Assembly (NCBI GenBank): GCA_947449305.1 | Contig: CANFRA010000001.1 | Coordinates: 70,422 to 109,345 of the forward strand | Length of the DNA stretch: 38,924 nt | Direction of reading: 5' to 3' | DNA from: Burkholderiaceae bacterium | Lineage (GTDB): Bacteria; Pseudomonadota; Gammaproteobacteria; Burkholderiales; Burkholderiaceae | In this document: positions 9,381 to 17,718 of the stretch, piece after piece | Layout: each line of letters starts with the position of its first letter | Numbering within the stretch: the stretch's first letter is position 1 | Translations under genes and position numbers: made by a program | The notes under the pieces: model-generated | Databases searched by the model: none | Told to the model about the DNA's origin: nothing | The model's input: only the letters and a program-made list of their open reading frames with translations

Positions 9381-10133
9381 TTAGTCTTGTGCTGCGATCA
9401 GATTAAGAGTCTCAGCAGCGGCTGCAAGACCACAAGCGGCCGTTACCATAACAGTGGAGCCATAACCAGTACAAGCAAGGCCACCGCTCGCTGTGCCAGC
9501 ACGTGGCTCATGGGAGTAAACGGCACGAATGCCAATTTTTTTCTTCAGATTTCTAGAAAAACCATGGTCTTGTCTAAGTCCCTGGCGCACCTTTGCCAGT
9601 AATGCATCTTGCTCGGTACGAGAGAGATCATCACAGCGCACAGAAGTTGGATCAGACTTACCACCTGCGGCTCCACACATCACTAGTGCACGACTGTTTT
9701 TAGTTGCCCATACTGATAAAGCAATTTTGGTCTGTACTGAATCCGTAGCATCCAATACCAATGCATCTTTTGGTATCAGTACGTCTAAATTTTCCGGCGT
9801 CAGAAATTCATCGCAAGGTGTTAATTTGATCTCGGGATTAATCTGCAAAATACGTTGCGTCATCGCTTCTACTTTAGCCTTACCGTATTGCCCCTCTAAA
9901 GCATGGAGTTGGCGATTGGTATTGCTCTCTGCAATATGGTCAAAGTCAACCAAGACCAGATGCCCAATGCCAGTGCGGGCTAAAGCTTCGGCAGCCCAAG
10001 AGCCAACTCCGCCCAAACCAGCAACCACCACCGTAGCATTGCGAAAGCGCTCCCGCAGCTCTGGCCCATAGAGTCTAGCGACTCCGCCAAAACGACGATC
10101 TTCCATACTTTCTGCTACCTTGTCTTCTGCCAT
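9381..10133 (-). CDS. tcdA: tRNA threonylcarbamoyladenosine dehydratase (TcdA/CsdL)
   Basis: E1-like enzyme that cyclises t6A37 of ANN-decoding tRNAs to ct6A using ATP. 250 residues, normal for the family. The front contains RRFGGVARLYG and the nucleotide motif GLGGVGSWAAEALART (about 39-54), followed by DFDHIAESNTNRQ, typical for the YgdL branch of ThiF/MoeB proteins. The C-terminal part has ACTGYGSTVMVTAACG. Starts 22 bases from pdxH in the opposite direction. Alternative start Met10 (10106) would shorten it by nine residues; AGAG five bases before 10133 favours the longer form. Confidence 0.92.
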   Translation of the reverse strand: MAEDKVAESMEDRRFGGVARLYGPELRERFRNATVVVAGLGGVGSWAAEALARTGIGHLVLVDFDHIAESNTNRQLHALEGQYGKAKVEAMTQRILQINPEIKLTPCDEFLTPENLDVLIPKDALVLDATDSVQTKIALSVWATKNSRALVMCGAAGGKSDPTSVRCDDLSRTEQDALLAKVRQGLRQDHGFSRNLKKKIGIRAVYSHEPRAGTASGGLACTGYGSTVMVTAACGLAAAAETLNLIAAQD

Positions 10134-10149
10134 AGCTTCTCTTTATACT
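10120..10149 (+). promoter_or_regulatory. Putative pdxH promoter with overlapping tcdA -10 box
   Basis: TTGTCT (10120-10125), an 18-base spacer and TATACT (10144-10149), then six bases to the pdxH ATG. This predicts transcription starting at the ATG, a leaderless message; there is no ribosome site. On the opposite strand TATAAA (10147-10142) lies eight bases before the tcdA start, so the two divergent -10 boxes share four base pairs. Confidence 0.55.
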
Positions 10150-10155
10150 GAATAA

Positions 10156-10791
10156 ATGGACTCCATTGCTCAACTTCGCAAAAACTATACCTTCGGTCAG
10201 CTCTCAGAAACCGATGTACCGGGCAATCCTTTGCCTCTTTTTAAGCTCTGGTTTGACCAGGCTGTAAGAGCCGAGTGCCCAGAACCTAACTCCATGACTT
10301 TAGCCACTGCTGATAAAGCTGGAAATCCATCAGCCCGTATTGTCTTACTAAAAGGCGCAGACGAAAACGGCTTTAGCTTTTTTACCAACTACGAAAGCCA
10401 AAAAGGCAAAGATTTAGCAGTCCGCCCTCAAGCAGCCCTGCTGTTTCACTGGCATGAGCTGGAGCGCCAGATTCGCATTCAGGGAGTAGTAGAGCGTGTC
10501 AGCGCTGCTGAAAGCGATGAATACTTCCACTCTCGCCCTTCAGCATCACGAATCGGCGCTTGGGCTTCGCCACAAAGCTTGGCCATTCCAAACCGTGAAT
10601 TTTTAGAAGAGGCTGAGAAAAAATTCAAAGCAGAATTCGGAGATTCACCACCTCGTCCTGAGCATTGGGGTGGTTACCGCCTACGTCCTACTGAACTGGA
10701 ATTCTGGCAAGGCCGTCCTTCTAGATTGCATGACCGCATCCATTACAAATTAGATGGCTCTACTTGGCAGATAAACCGCTTGGCCCCTTAA
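10156..10791 (+). CDS. pdxH: Pyridoxamine/pyridoxine 5'-phosphate oxidase
   Basis: FMN enzyme that oxidises pyridoxamine or pyridoxine 5'-phosphate to pyridoxal 5'-phosphate, the last step of B6 synthesis and salvage. 211 residues, full length. FMN-binding segments [19 protein letters not shown] (about 55-73) and [11 protein letters not shown] are intact, and the C-terminal signature [18 protein letters not shown] is present. Its stop codon overlaps the convergent msrA stop within the bases TTAA. Several PLP enzymes need this product, including the decarboxylase at 21.3 kb. Confidence 0.97.
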   Translation: MDSIAQLRKNYTFGQLSETDVPGNPLPLFKLWFDQAVRAECPEPNSMTLATADKAGNPSARIVLLKGADENGFSFFTNYESQKGKDLAVRPQAALLFHWHELERQIRIQGVVERVSAAESDEYFHSRPSASRIGAWASPQSLAIPNREFLEEAEKKFKAEFGDSPPRPEHWGGYRLRPTELEFWQGRPSRLHDRIHYKLDGSTWQINRLAP

Positions 10792-11360
10792 GAGTATTGC
10801 GGCGCTATCAGCGATTTAAATTTAGCCCTGAACTTTGCTAACTTAGGTGCAACCACTGCCCTGCAATAACCTTGATTGGGATGTTGCACAAAATAATTCT
10901 GGTGATAATCTTCGGCTGGGAAAATAGTTGGCGCCGCATCAATTTGCGTTACTACCGGGCTAGAATAAATTCTCGATTCTTCAAGCTCTTTAACAACAGC
11001 ATGAGCAATTTGATTCTGCTCATCGCTATGCGTAAAGATGACTGATCGATATTGTGTGCCGTGATCATTACCTTGATAGTTCAATGTAGTGGGATCATGA
11101 ATCACAAAGAAAATCTCCAATAGATCTCTAAATGAAATCGCTTGTGGATCAAATAGGATATCTACAATTTCAGCATGACCAGTAACCCCGGTGCAAACTG
11201 CTTCATAAGTGGGATTGGGTCTTGGGCCCCCAGCATATCCAGAAACAACCGATTTAACCCCGTTAATTTGCTGGTACACAGCCTCAAGACACCAGAAACA
11301 TCCACCGCCCAAGGTGGCTTGCTCTAGTGGGGACTGATTTTTCTCAAGAGTTTCGTTCAT
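10788..11360 (-). CDS. msrA: Peptide methionine (S)-S-oxide reductase MsrA
   Basis: Repairs the S epimer of methionine sulfoxide in proteins, using thioredoxin. 190 residues with the catalytic motif [11 protein letters not shown] (nucleophile Cys21), the substrate region YAGG and [11 protein letters not shown], and a C-terminal NQGYCRAV whose cysteine is the likely resolving residue. It carries a 15-residue N-terminal tail but no signal peptide, so it is cytosolic. Ribosome site AGGA lies eight bases before the ATG. Convergent with pdxH with a 4-base overlap of stop codons. Confidence 0.95.
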   Translation of the reverse strand: MNETLEKNQSPLEQATLGGGCFWCLEAVYQQINGVKSVVSGYAGGPRPNPTYEAVCTGVTGHAEIVDILFDPQAISFRDLLEIFFVIHDPTTLNYQGNDHGTQYRSVIFTHSDEQNQIAHAVVKELEESRIYSSPVVTQIDAAPTIFPAEDYHQNYFVQHPNQGYCRAVVAPKLAKFRAKFKSLIAPQYS

Positions 11361-11408
11361 GGCTTTATCCTAATGCCTTATTTCAATATTTGCTAATTAT
11401 TAAACACT

Positions 11409-12806
11409 ATGAATCGCTTCACCATCCAGCTTGATGAAATCAAAGCAGCCTATGCTGCTGAATCTAACCCTACCCTTGAAGTGAGGTTAGAGCGCATTAG
11501 TCGAATAGAAAAGATGATTGAGGCCAACGAGGAAAAAATCTGCAAAGTATTAGAAGCAGATTTTGGAGTACGCCACCCGATTGAAACCCGCCTTGCAGAA
11601 TTTCAGATGGTGTATCAAGCAGCTAGGTACACGCGCAAACATCTCAAAGAGTGGATGCGGCCTGTACAGATGGAAACACCGTCATTTATGGGTTCTTCAG
11701 AAGCGTGGACTGAAAGTCAATCGATCGGGATTGTTGGCATCATGAGCCCCTGGAATTACCCAATTCAATTAGCCCTCGTCCCTGCTATAGCAGCGCTTGC
11801 TGCTGGCAATCGCGTTTGGTTAAAGCCTTCTGATCGCTGCTCTCGTACCTCCGGGTTCTTGGCAGGCTTAATTCAAGAGTATTTTCACTCTAGCGAATTT
11901 TGTGTCACTACTGGTGGTGTCGATGTAGCCGAACAGTTTGCCGCATTGCCATTCAACCACCTTCTCTTTACTGGATCAGAAACTACCGGCAAAAAAGTGA
12001 TGCGTGCCGCTGCCGAAAATCTAACGCCTGTGACACTAGAGCTTGGAGGCAAGACACCAGCCATCATTGATTCCACAGCCAAACTAGAGGAAGCTGCTGG
12101 CGCCATTATTTATGGCAAATTACTCAATAGCGGTCAAACCTGTATTGCTCCAGATTACGTTCTGATTGAACAAAGCAGGCAAGATGCTTTTATTCAAGAA
12201 CTTCAAACTGCAGCTCAAACCCAATTTAGTAGTCCTGAAGAGCTGACCGGCCCAATTGATGACACTCAGCTGCAATACTGGCAACATTTAGTAAGCGATG
12301 CTGTAGACCGTGGAGCAAAAGCAATTCCCTTGCTCAATAACCCCTCTGCTGGGGCAAGAAGGTTTGAGCCTGTTGTACTAGTGGATGTATCGCCCCAGGC
12401 GCGCGTTCTGCATGAAGAAATCTTTGGGCCCATTCTTCCAATAGTGACTATTGCAGATACTGCCGCAGCCATTGCTTATATCAATAACAGACCCAACCCA
12501 TTAGCACTCTACTGGTTTGGTAAAGACAAAAAGAATATGCGACGTGTTTTAGAAGAGACCCGCTCTGGTGGCATCACTATCAATGACACCTTATTGCACG
12601 CAGCAGTCGAATCTCTACCCTTCGGTGGAGTTGGTGCTAGTGGTATGGGCACTTATCACGGTAAGGCAGGATTTGATACCTTTAGCCATCACAAGCCAAT
12701 CCTAGAAGTGCGTGGCTTACTCGGTAGCAATCTGTTGAAGGGCTCTAAGCCCGCTCGTCCACCCTATAGCAAGAATACAGAGAGATTATTAAAGCGACTG
12801 AAGTAA
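11409..12806 (+). CDS. NAD(P)-dependent aldehyde dehydrogenase, coniferyl-aldehyde-type
   Basis: Oxidises an aldehyde to the carboxylic acid. 465 residues with general base Glu211 in VTLELGGK and nucleophile Cys245 in NSGQTCIAPDY, plus the Rossmann segment LLFTGSETTGKKV. The short N terminus, MSPWNYPIQL and the C-terminal FGGVGASGMGTYHGKAGFDTFSHHK resemble class III and coniferyl aldehyde dehydrogenases, so an aromatic or fatty aldehyde is plausible. The substrate is unknown. No Shine-Dalgarno sequence is visible before the ATG; a weak TATTAA lies five bases upstream. Its stop abuts the stop of the convergent exporter gene with no gap. Confidence 0.88.
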   Translation: MNRFTIQLDEIKAAYAAESNPTLEVRLERISRIEKMIEANEEKICKVLEADFGVRHPIETRLAEFQMVYQAARYTRKHLKEWMRPVQMETPSFMGSSEAWTESQSIGIVGIMSPWNYPIQLALVPAIAALAAGNRVWLKPSDRCSRTSGFLAGLIQEYFHSSEFCVTTGGVDVAEQFAALPFNHLLFTGSETTGKKVMRAAAENLTPVTLELGGKTPAIIDSTAKLEEAAGAIIYGKLLNSGQTCIAPDYVLIEQSRQDAFIQELQTAAQTQFSSPEELTGPIDDTQLQYWQHLVSDAVDRGAKAIPLLNNPSAGARRFEPVVLVDVSPQARVLHEEIFGPILPIVTIADTAAAIAYINNRPNPLALYWFGKDKKNMRRVLEETRSGGITINDTLLHAAVESLPFGGVGASGMGTYHGKAGFDTFSHHKPILEVRGLLGSNLLKGSKPARPPYSKNTERLLKRLK

Positions 12807-13484
12807 TCAGGCGATTAGCAAGCGTAGAGCAAACCCGACAAATAAGAGTCCTGCTAGCATCCACAGGCAAGCAGCCCAACGCGGATGCACCTCAAAAAAC
12901 TTTGAGAAGAATTGGCCAACGCAAATTAAGGCCGCTAAATAGGTCATGCTCATTAACTGCAAAACAGTAGCCAGATATAAAAAGGTGTATGCAGGATTTG
13001 CAGAGTCAGAACGAATAAATTGAGAAAAGAAGGCGATAAAGAAAAAGATTGCTTTGGGGTTGGTTAGGGATAAAGCGAGTGCTGCAAGCAATGGATGTAA
13101 TCGCATGAGGCGGGCTTGGATTTCATAAGCTTCTGAATACCCCTCTGATACCCAGCGCTGCTGACCACTCCGCAGCAAGCCAACTCCCATCCACGCTAAA
13201 TAGGCAGCACCCAGAGTGCGGACAATGGTAAAAATAACTGGTGAAGACATTAGCAATGATGCAGCGCCCAAGGCAACGGTAATCATCAAAACTAAATCGC
13301 CAATAAAGATCCCTAGTGCACTCCAAGCACCCAACTTCCAACCCCTTTGCGTCGTAGTTGTTAAGACATAAAGGGAATTGGGCCCTGGCAATAAGATGAT
13401 GAAGAGCGTGCCCAGCAGGTAGCTTGTGAAATCAATAATTCCAGCATTTGAGGGCTTGAGTAGGTCTAAGGAGAAAAATTCCAT
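12807..13484 (-). CDS. LysE/RhtB family amino acid exporter, LeuE-like
   Basis: Inner membrane exporter of 225 residues with about six hydrophobic helices. The family signature is at the front: FIILLPGPNSLYVL (about 31-44), then GIFIGDLVLM and RTLGAAYLAWMGVGLL. The order and wording resemble E. coli LeuE (leucine and analogue export), but substrates of this family cannot be read from sequence. The ATG at 13484 has TATGAT exactly six bases before it, again a leaderless arrangement, though GCAGAG next to the ATG could act as a weak ribosome site. Divergent from the helicase gene. Confidence 0.87.
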   Translation of the reverse strand: MEFFSLDLLKPSNAGIIDFTSYLLGTLFIILLPGPNSLYVLTTTTQRGWKLGAWSALGIFIGDLVLMITVALGAASLLMSSPVIFTIVRTLGAAYLAWMGVGLLRSGQQRWVSEGYSEAYEIQARLMRLHPLLAALALSLTNPKAIFFFIAFFSQFIRSDSANPAYTFLYLATVLQLMSMTYLAALICVGQFFSKFFEVHPRWAACLWMLAGLLFVGFALRLLIA

Positions 13485-13490
13485 CTCTGC

Positions 13491-13496
13491 ATCATA
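13491..13496 (-). promoter_or_regulatory. Putative -10 box of the LeuE-like gene
   Basis: TATGAT (5 of 6 matches) on the minus strand, six bases before the ATG. It lies 19 bases from the -35 box of the divergent helicase promoter, so the two polymerase sites would overlap. Confidence 0.4.
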
Positions 13497-13514
13497 ATTA
13501 ATTCGGGAAAACCC

Positions 13515-13543
13515 TTGTAATCACCCCCTCTAACTGTCATAAT
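13515..13543 (+). promoter_or_regulatory. Putative promoter of the DEAD-box helicase gene
   Basis: TTGTAA (13515-13520), a 17-base spacer and CATAAT (13538-13543): 4 of 6 and 5 of 6 matches to the housekeeping consensus. Predicted start near 13550, leaving a leader of about 165-185 bases before the helicase start codon. Confidence 0.5.
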
Positions 13544-13648
13544 GAGAGGCTTTTGAAGCAATTTGATTCATCGCCCCCCAGCTATATTTCAGCGTACCGT
13601 TTAGAAGTCATAAACACCGAAGTTCAAAAAACGCGCTGCCGCCTGCCT

Positions 13649-13725
13649 GATGGTCGATGCCTTTGACCATCGCATCCTATAAAACCATGGGTGCAACATA
13701 CGGAGACATCCCTTGAAAGGGATGT
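13649..13725 (+). promoter_or_regulatory. Structured leader of the helicase gene (two hairpins)
   Basis: First hairpin: GATGGTC / GACCATC (13649-13655 with 13665-13671), 7 pairs and a 9-base loop. Second hairpin: ACATCCCT / AGGGATGT (13706-13713 with 13718-13725), 8 pairs closed by TGAA. The second covers candidate starts TTG 13713 and ATG 13722 and the AAGGG that could serve ATG 13734, and it directly follows GGAG (13702-13705). Translation control by temperature or by the helicase itself is an inference from this placement. Confidence 0.45.
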
Positions 13726-13733
13726 GTAATAGC

Positions 13734-15299
13734 ATGACTTTTTCTAAAGAAACTCAACACGAGTCGAAAGACTCAAAGCCGACTGGATCTGAATTCCAGT
13801 CTTTCGCCCTAGCGGCCCCACTTCTTAAAAACGTTGCTGAATTGGGTTTTACCCAAGCGACCGCTGTTCAAGCTCAGGTTATTCCTGCAGCTTTAGCTGG
13901 CGGTGACTTATTGGTCAGCAGCCAAACTGGTAGCGGCAAAACCGCAGCCTTTTTATTGCCTTTGATTCATCAACTCATCGAAGCTAATCCGAACAATTCG
14001 CCTGTACCAGGTCGTGCACAACCTAAAGTGTTAGTGCTCTGCCCTACCCGTGAGTTAGCTCAACAGGTTACCGCCGATGCAGTGAACTTAGTCCGTGGCA
14101 TGAAAGGTATCCGTATTGCAACCATCATGGGCGGCATGCCTTATGGCAAACAAATTCAAGCCCTCAAAGGCGCACTCTTAGTTGTGGCAACTCCAGGTCG
14201 TTTACTCGACTTGTGCGATAGCAAAGCAATTCGCTTAGATGATGTAAAGCAACTCGTAATTGATGAAGCAGATCGCATGCTCGACATGGGATTTGCTGAT
14301 GATCTTGAGGCAATTGATAAGCGTTGTGCAGGCCGCAACCAGACTTTAATGTTCTCAGCAACCTTTGCGCCAAAGATTATGTCTTTAGCTAATGCCTTGA
14401 CTACTGATGCTAAGCGCATTGAACTTGCTCACGCAGGTGAGAAGCACGCCAACATCGAACAGAAGTTACATTGGGCTGACAGCATGTCACACAAGCATAA
14501 ATTGCTTGAGCACATTTTGGCTGATGCCACCTTGGACCAAGCGGTTGTGTTTGCCAGCACCCAGGTAGAAAGCGAAAAGATCGCTGATACCTTGCGTGCT
14601 AACGGCTACGAAGCCACTGCCCTCCATGGTGCAATGCCTCAAGCTGTGCGCATGCGTCGCCTAGAGTCTTTGCGTAAAGGTCACACCAAGATTTTGGTAG
14701 CGACTGATGTAGCAGCTCGCGGTATTGATGTTCCACGTATTAGTCACGTGATTAACTTTGGCCTACCCATGAAACCTGAAGACTATACGCACCGCATTGG
14801 TCGTACTGGTCGCGCTGGTCGTAATGGTGTGGCTATTACTTTGGTTGAACATCGTGATCGCGCCAAGATTCGCAATATCGAGCGCTTTACACAGCAAGAT
14901 ATCGTGGCATCAGTCATTGCTGGTCTAGAGCCACAAGCAAAGCCTAGCTTTGGTGGTGGCGGTGGCGGCAACCGTTCCGGTGGTGGCCGCTCAGGTGGTG
15001 GCGGTGGTCGTTCTAGTGGTGGTCGTTATGGTTCAGGCGCACGCTCTGAATCTCGTTTTGGTAGTGGTGGCTCTGGCGGTGGCAATCGTTCAGGCAGCCA
15101 TTTCGAAGTGCGTTCGACTGGTTCTGCTGATTCACGTCCTTCACGTTCAGCCGATTCACGCCCTGCACGCTCTGCTGACTCACGTCCTGCGCGCTCTGCC
15201 GATTCACGCCCAGCACGCTCTGCTGATTCACGTCCAGCAGGTCCACGTTTTGCTAAACCAAAGTCTGGCGGTCAACGTCGGAACTTTAGCGGTAGCTAA
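13734..15299 (+). CDS. rhlE: DEAD-box ATP-dependent RNA helicase, RhlE-type
   Basis: Unwinds RNA duplexes with ATP; family roles are ribosome assembly, RNA decay and cold adaptation. Both RecA domains are complete: Q-motif region, SQTGSGKTAAF, PTRELAQQ, ATPGRLLD, DEAD in VIDEADRMLDMGF, FSATF, ATDVAARGIDVPR and HRIGRTGRAGR. The C-terminal tail is low complexity: a Gly/Arg/Ser-rich stretch from about base 14950, then five SADSRPAR-type repeats and a basic end, likely for RNA binding. Start choice is uncertain. ATG 13734 gives MTFSKETQ; TTG 13713 has GGAG seven bases upstream and adds seven residues; ATG 13722 lies between. ubiC starts two bases after the stop. Confidence 0.93.
   Translation: MTFSKETQHESKDSKPTGSEFQSFALAAPLLKNVAELGFTQATAVQAQVIPAALAGGDLLVSSQTGSGKTAAFLLPLIHQLIEANPNNSPVPGRAQPKVLVLCPTRELAQQVTADAVNLVRGMKGIRIATIMGGMPYGKQIQALKGALLVVATPGRLLDLCDSKAIRLDDVKQLVIDEADRMLDMGFADDLEAIDKRCAGRNQTLMFSATFAPKIMSLANALTTDAKRIELAHAGEKHANIEQKLHWADSMSHKHKLLEHILADATLDQAVVFASTQVESEKIADTLRANGYEATALHGAMPQAVRMRRLESLRKGHTKILVATDVAARGIDVPRISHVINFGLPMKPEDYTHRIGRTGRAGRNGVAITLVEHRDRAKIRNIERFTQQDIVASVIAGLEPQAKPSFGGGGGGNRSGGGRSGGGGGRSSGGRYGSGARSESRFGSGGSGGGNRSGSHFEVRSTGSADSRPSRSADSRPARSADSRPARSADSRPARSADSRPAGPRFAKPKSGGQRRNFSGS
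15123..15242 (+). repeat. Five tandem 24-bp repeats encoding SADSRPAR
   Basis: Five consecutive in-frame 24-base units encode S-A-D-S-R-P-(A/S)-(R/G). The units differ mostly at third codon positions (for example GCT/GCC, CGT/CGC, CCT/CCA), so selection has kept the peptide while the DNA drifted. The number of units may vary between strains. Confidence 0.9.
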
Positions 15300-15301
15300 A
15301 A

Positions 15302-15874
15302 ATGGCTCACCGTAATCGTCTCCGTTCTTCATGGAATCGAGCCGGTTCCGGTGAAATTCATCGGGCGCCACGAAAGTGGCAGCCTTGGCTTAGCGATACT
15401 GGGTCACTCACCCAAAAAATTGAGAACGCACTTAGTCAAAAACTAGAAGTACGGGTTTTGCGCGATTGTCCTCAATCCCTCAATAGCGATGAAAGTCGCT
15501 ATTTCCATTTCAAGATTAGACGCTGCAGGGTGCGTGAAGTACTGTTGTGCTCAAACAATATTCCCGTAGTGATGGCGCATAGCGTGATTCCGACATTAAG
15601 CTCTAGTGGCAGCAACCATAGTGTTCTGCGCCTAGGTACAAAGCCTTTGGGCGCTGTGTTGTTTGCAAAAACACGAAGCTATGTCAAAGCAAAACCGCCA
15701 CGAGAGATTGCGCGCTTAGATAAAAGTAGCGCCTTATGGAAACGATGTTCCAAGAATTACAGTGGCTTGAGTTCGCCCTTATGGGCTCGACGCACCCTCT
15801 ATCAGTTAAAGGGCCACCCAATATTAGTCAATGAAATTTTCTTGCCCGCCTTACTAGAACTCTCGAAAACTTAA
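15302..15874 (+). CDS. ubiC: Chorismate--pyruvate lyase
   Basis: Converts chorismate to 4-hydroxybenzoate and pyruvate, the first committed step of ubiquinone synthesis; cytosolic. 190 residues. Family landmarks in order: WLSDTGSLTQKIE near 29-41, VREVLLCSNNIPVVMAHSVIP near 77-97, LGTKPLGAVLF near 111-121 and LWARRTLYQLKGHPILVNEIFLPAL near the end. The conserved Arg in REVLL and the Glu in NEIFLP (ligands of 4-hydroxybenzoate in known structures) are present. It starts two bases after the helicase stop, so it is probably read from that transcript. It overlaps the convergent hemD by four bases. Confidence 0.88.
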   Translation: MAHRNRLRSSWNRAGSGEIHRAPRKWQPWLSDTGSLTQKIENALSQKLEVRVLRDCPQSLNSDESRYFHFKIRRCRVREVLLCSNNIPVVMAHSVIPTLSSSGSNHSVLRLGTKPLGAVLFAKTRSYVKAKPPREIARLDKSSALWKRCSKNYSGLSSPLWARRTLYQLKGHPILVNEIFLPALLELSKT

Positions 15875-16695
15875 ATCATCAGCCAAGCTAGGCTGGCTTT
15901 AATGAGAGCCTCATCGCCAGACTCAGTAGTAAAAACCTCGCCAAATCCAATAGCCTTAGCTGCATCAGCAATATTCTGATGTGGGCATAAGGCGCTAGCA
16001 GTTTGTAGCCCCTGTGGAAATTGATCCTTCACCACTTGGCCTAAATAACGCACTGCCTCAGAAGATGTTAGCAACCAAAGTGATTTTGAGAAATCCATTT
16101 CACGAATGACGTGCCAAGCGGGATTGGCAAGATCTAAGGGCACACGAGTGTATACAGAGATCGCTTCTACTATCGCCCCTGCTTGCACTAAGGTATCAGC
16201 CAGCCATTCGCGGCCACCCTCACCTTTGAAGATAACAATCTTCTTATTTTTGAAGTCCCAGCCAAGGCTTTGTAGCTCTTGCCATAGCCCTTCTGAATCC
16301 CATTGCTCATTATTCTTTGGGACCAATACCGGGGTGGGATTTTTTTCTTGACCAATGCCATGGTTCTGTAACGCCAACTTACTGCTTCCACCCATCACGC
16401 CAATTGGAATAATCTTCTTTGAAAATTCTTGCCAATCACGCTCCAGTAAACGCATGACGCATTCAATTGCATTAGGGCTCACAAAGATCGCTAGATCTGC
16501 ATCTTTTAATGTAGTGGCAATATAGTCTGCCAGTGAATGATCTGCTTTGGGAATAATTGTCAGCAAAGGAAGTGAGACTATTTCTGGGAGACTACGCTTT
16601 GCGACACCGCTATGTTCAATACTTTTAGAAAGTATCTCTATCAGCTGACGAGACTGACCGCTGGGCCTAGTAACGACGATGGTTTTAGTACTCAT
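15871..16695 (-). CDS. hemD: Uroporphyrinogen-III synthase
   Basis: Cyclises hydroxymethylbilane to uroporphyrinogen III with inversion of ring D, in haem, sirohaem and B12 synthesis. 274 residues. The family is weakly conserved, but the two-domain pattern is visible: VVTRPSGQSRQL at the start, ADLAIFVSPNAIECVMRLL (about 87-105), KIVIFKGEGGREWLADTLVQAGA (about 171-193) and SLWLLTSSEAVRYL (about 225-238). It follows hemC after 14 bases on the same strand, the usual hemCD order, so both are probably one transcript. Confidence 0.9.
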   Translation of the reverse strand: MSTKTIVVTRPSGQSRQLIEILSKSIEHSGVAKRSLPEIVSLPLLTIIPKADHSLADYIATTLKDADLAIFVSPNAIECVMRLLERDWQEFSKKIIPIGVMGGSSKLALQNHGIGQEKNPTPVLVPKNNEQWDSEGLWQELQSLGWDFKNKKIVIFKGEGGREWLADTLVQAGAIVEAISVYTRVPLDLANPAWHVIREMDFSKSLWLLTSSEAVRYLGQVVKDQFPQGLQTASALCPHQNIADAAKAIGFGEVFTTESGDEALIKASLAWLMI

Positions 16696-16709
16696 CGCTA
16701 CGATGATTG

Positions 16710-17675
16710 CTATTTAGAAATTTTCGGAATTAAATCTGCTGCGCCCTGTGCTAACAAATCTTTTGCGACCGCAAGCCCCAGTGCCTCAGCATCTTCAATC
16801 GACTGCACTTGTGCATTGCCATTAGCTATACAAATCGCTTTGCCATCCACGCTTGCTACAAAAGAACGAATTTGCATTTGGCTCTGATTCCATACCGCAT
16901 GAGCTGCCAAGGGCACTTCGCAGGAACCGCCGAGCTGACGAGATACCATCCGCTCTGCAGAAACAGAAAACAAGGTGGGCAAATCATTTAGAGGGGCAAG
17001 CCATTGTTTGATATTGGGATGCTTGCTTAAAGTCTCAATACCTAAAGCACCTTGACCAGCAGCTGGCGTGTATGGATCATATGGAAGATAAGCACGAATC
17101 CGACCCTCTAAACCTAAACGCTTTAATCCTGCAGCCGCCAAAATGATGGCTTGATACTCGCCACGATCTAGCTTACCCATTCGTGTATCCAAATTACCAC
17201 GCAAAGGATGAATCTGTAAATGTGGGAGTTTTGCTCGCAGCACTGACTCACGACGCAAACTCGAAGTTCCTACGATTGCTCCCTTGGGTAAGTCTTCAAG
17301 ACTTGCATAGTCATTTGAAACAAATGCATCCCGTGCGTCTTCTCTAGCCATCACACAAGAAAGATCAAATCCCTCTGGCATCACCATCGGAACATCTTTC
17401 AGGGAATGAACTGCCAAATCAGCACGCCCATCCTCCAGGGCTGTTTCGAGCTCTTTGACAAAAAGGCCCTTACCACCCACTTTAGAGAGGGCTTTATCCA
17501 AAATCTGGTCCCCTCGGGTAGTCATGCCCAAAATCTGGACATCGCAGTCTGGATAGAGCTTTTTGAGGCAATCCCGTACGTGTTCTGCCTGCCACATGGC
17601 TAGGCGACTTTCACGGGAGGCGATAACTAGGCGCTTAGGAGCTGCCAAAGAGGAAGAATTTGTGGTCTGGGACAT
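16710..17675 (-). CDS. hemC: Hydroxymethylbilane synthase (porphobilinogen deaminase)
   Basis: Joins four porphobilinogen units to hydroxymethylbilane. The cofactor-anchoring cysteine is in [11 protein letters not shown] near residue 250. Substrate residues are in [15 protein letters not shown] and [16 protein letters not shown] start it at ATG 17675 (MSQTTNSS, 321 residues). An open frame continues to 17750, but that would overlap the argH start and add 25 residues not typical of HemC. No Shine-Dalgarno sequence lies before 17675. The 43-base gap to divergent argH must contain both promoters. Confidence 0.95.
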   Translation of the reverse strand: MSQTTNSSSLAAPKRLVIASRESRLAMWQAEHVRDCLKKLYPDCDVQILGMTTRGDQILDKALSKVGGKGLFVKELETALEDGRADLAVHSLKDVPMVMPEGFDLSCVMAREDARDAFVSNDYASLEDLPKGAIVGTSSLRRESVLRAKLPHLQIHPLRGNLDTRMGKLDRGEYQAIILAAAGLKRLGLEGRIRAYLPYDPYTPAAGQGALGIETLSKHPNIKQWLAPLNDLPTLFSVSAERMVSRQLGGSCEVPLAAHAVWNQSQMQIRSFVASVDGKAICIANGNAQVQSIEDAEALGLAVAKDLLAQGAADLIPKISK

Positions 17676-17706
17676 AGCATTTAAAATAATAAAAGACGTA
17701 CAACAA

Positions 17707-17712
17707 TATACT
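17707..17712 (+). promoter_or_regulatory. Putative -10 box of argH (leaderless geometry)
   Basis: TATACT (5 of 6 matches), six bases (GTGTTT), then the argH ATG. There is no purine-rich ribosome site. The -35 region has no good match. The same hexamer at the same distance is seen before pdxH. Confidence 0.5.
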
Positions 17713-17718
17713 GTGTTT

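Noticed and set aside
15123..15242. CRISPR-like array
   Set aside because: The repeats are contiguous 24-base units in frame with the helicase, without spacers.
14950..15315. Open frames overlapping the helicase tail on both strands
   Set aside because: They are by-products of the repetitive Gly/Arg/Ser-coding DNA, have biased compositions and match no family.
17563..17718. Longer argH frame starting at 17563
   Set aside because: The added 52 residues overlap hemC on the other strand, read as its antisense and do not resemble ArgH; ATG 17719 gives the normal length.
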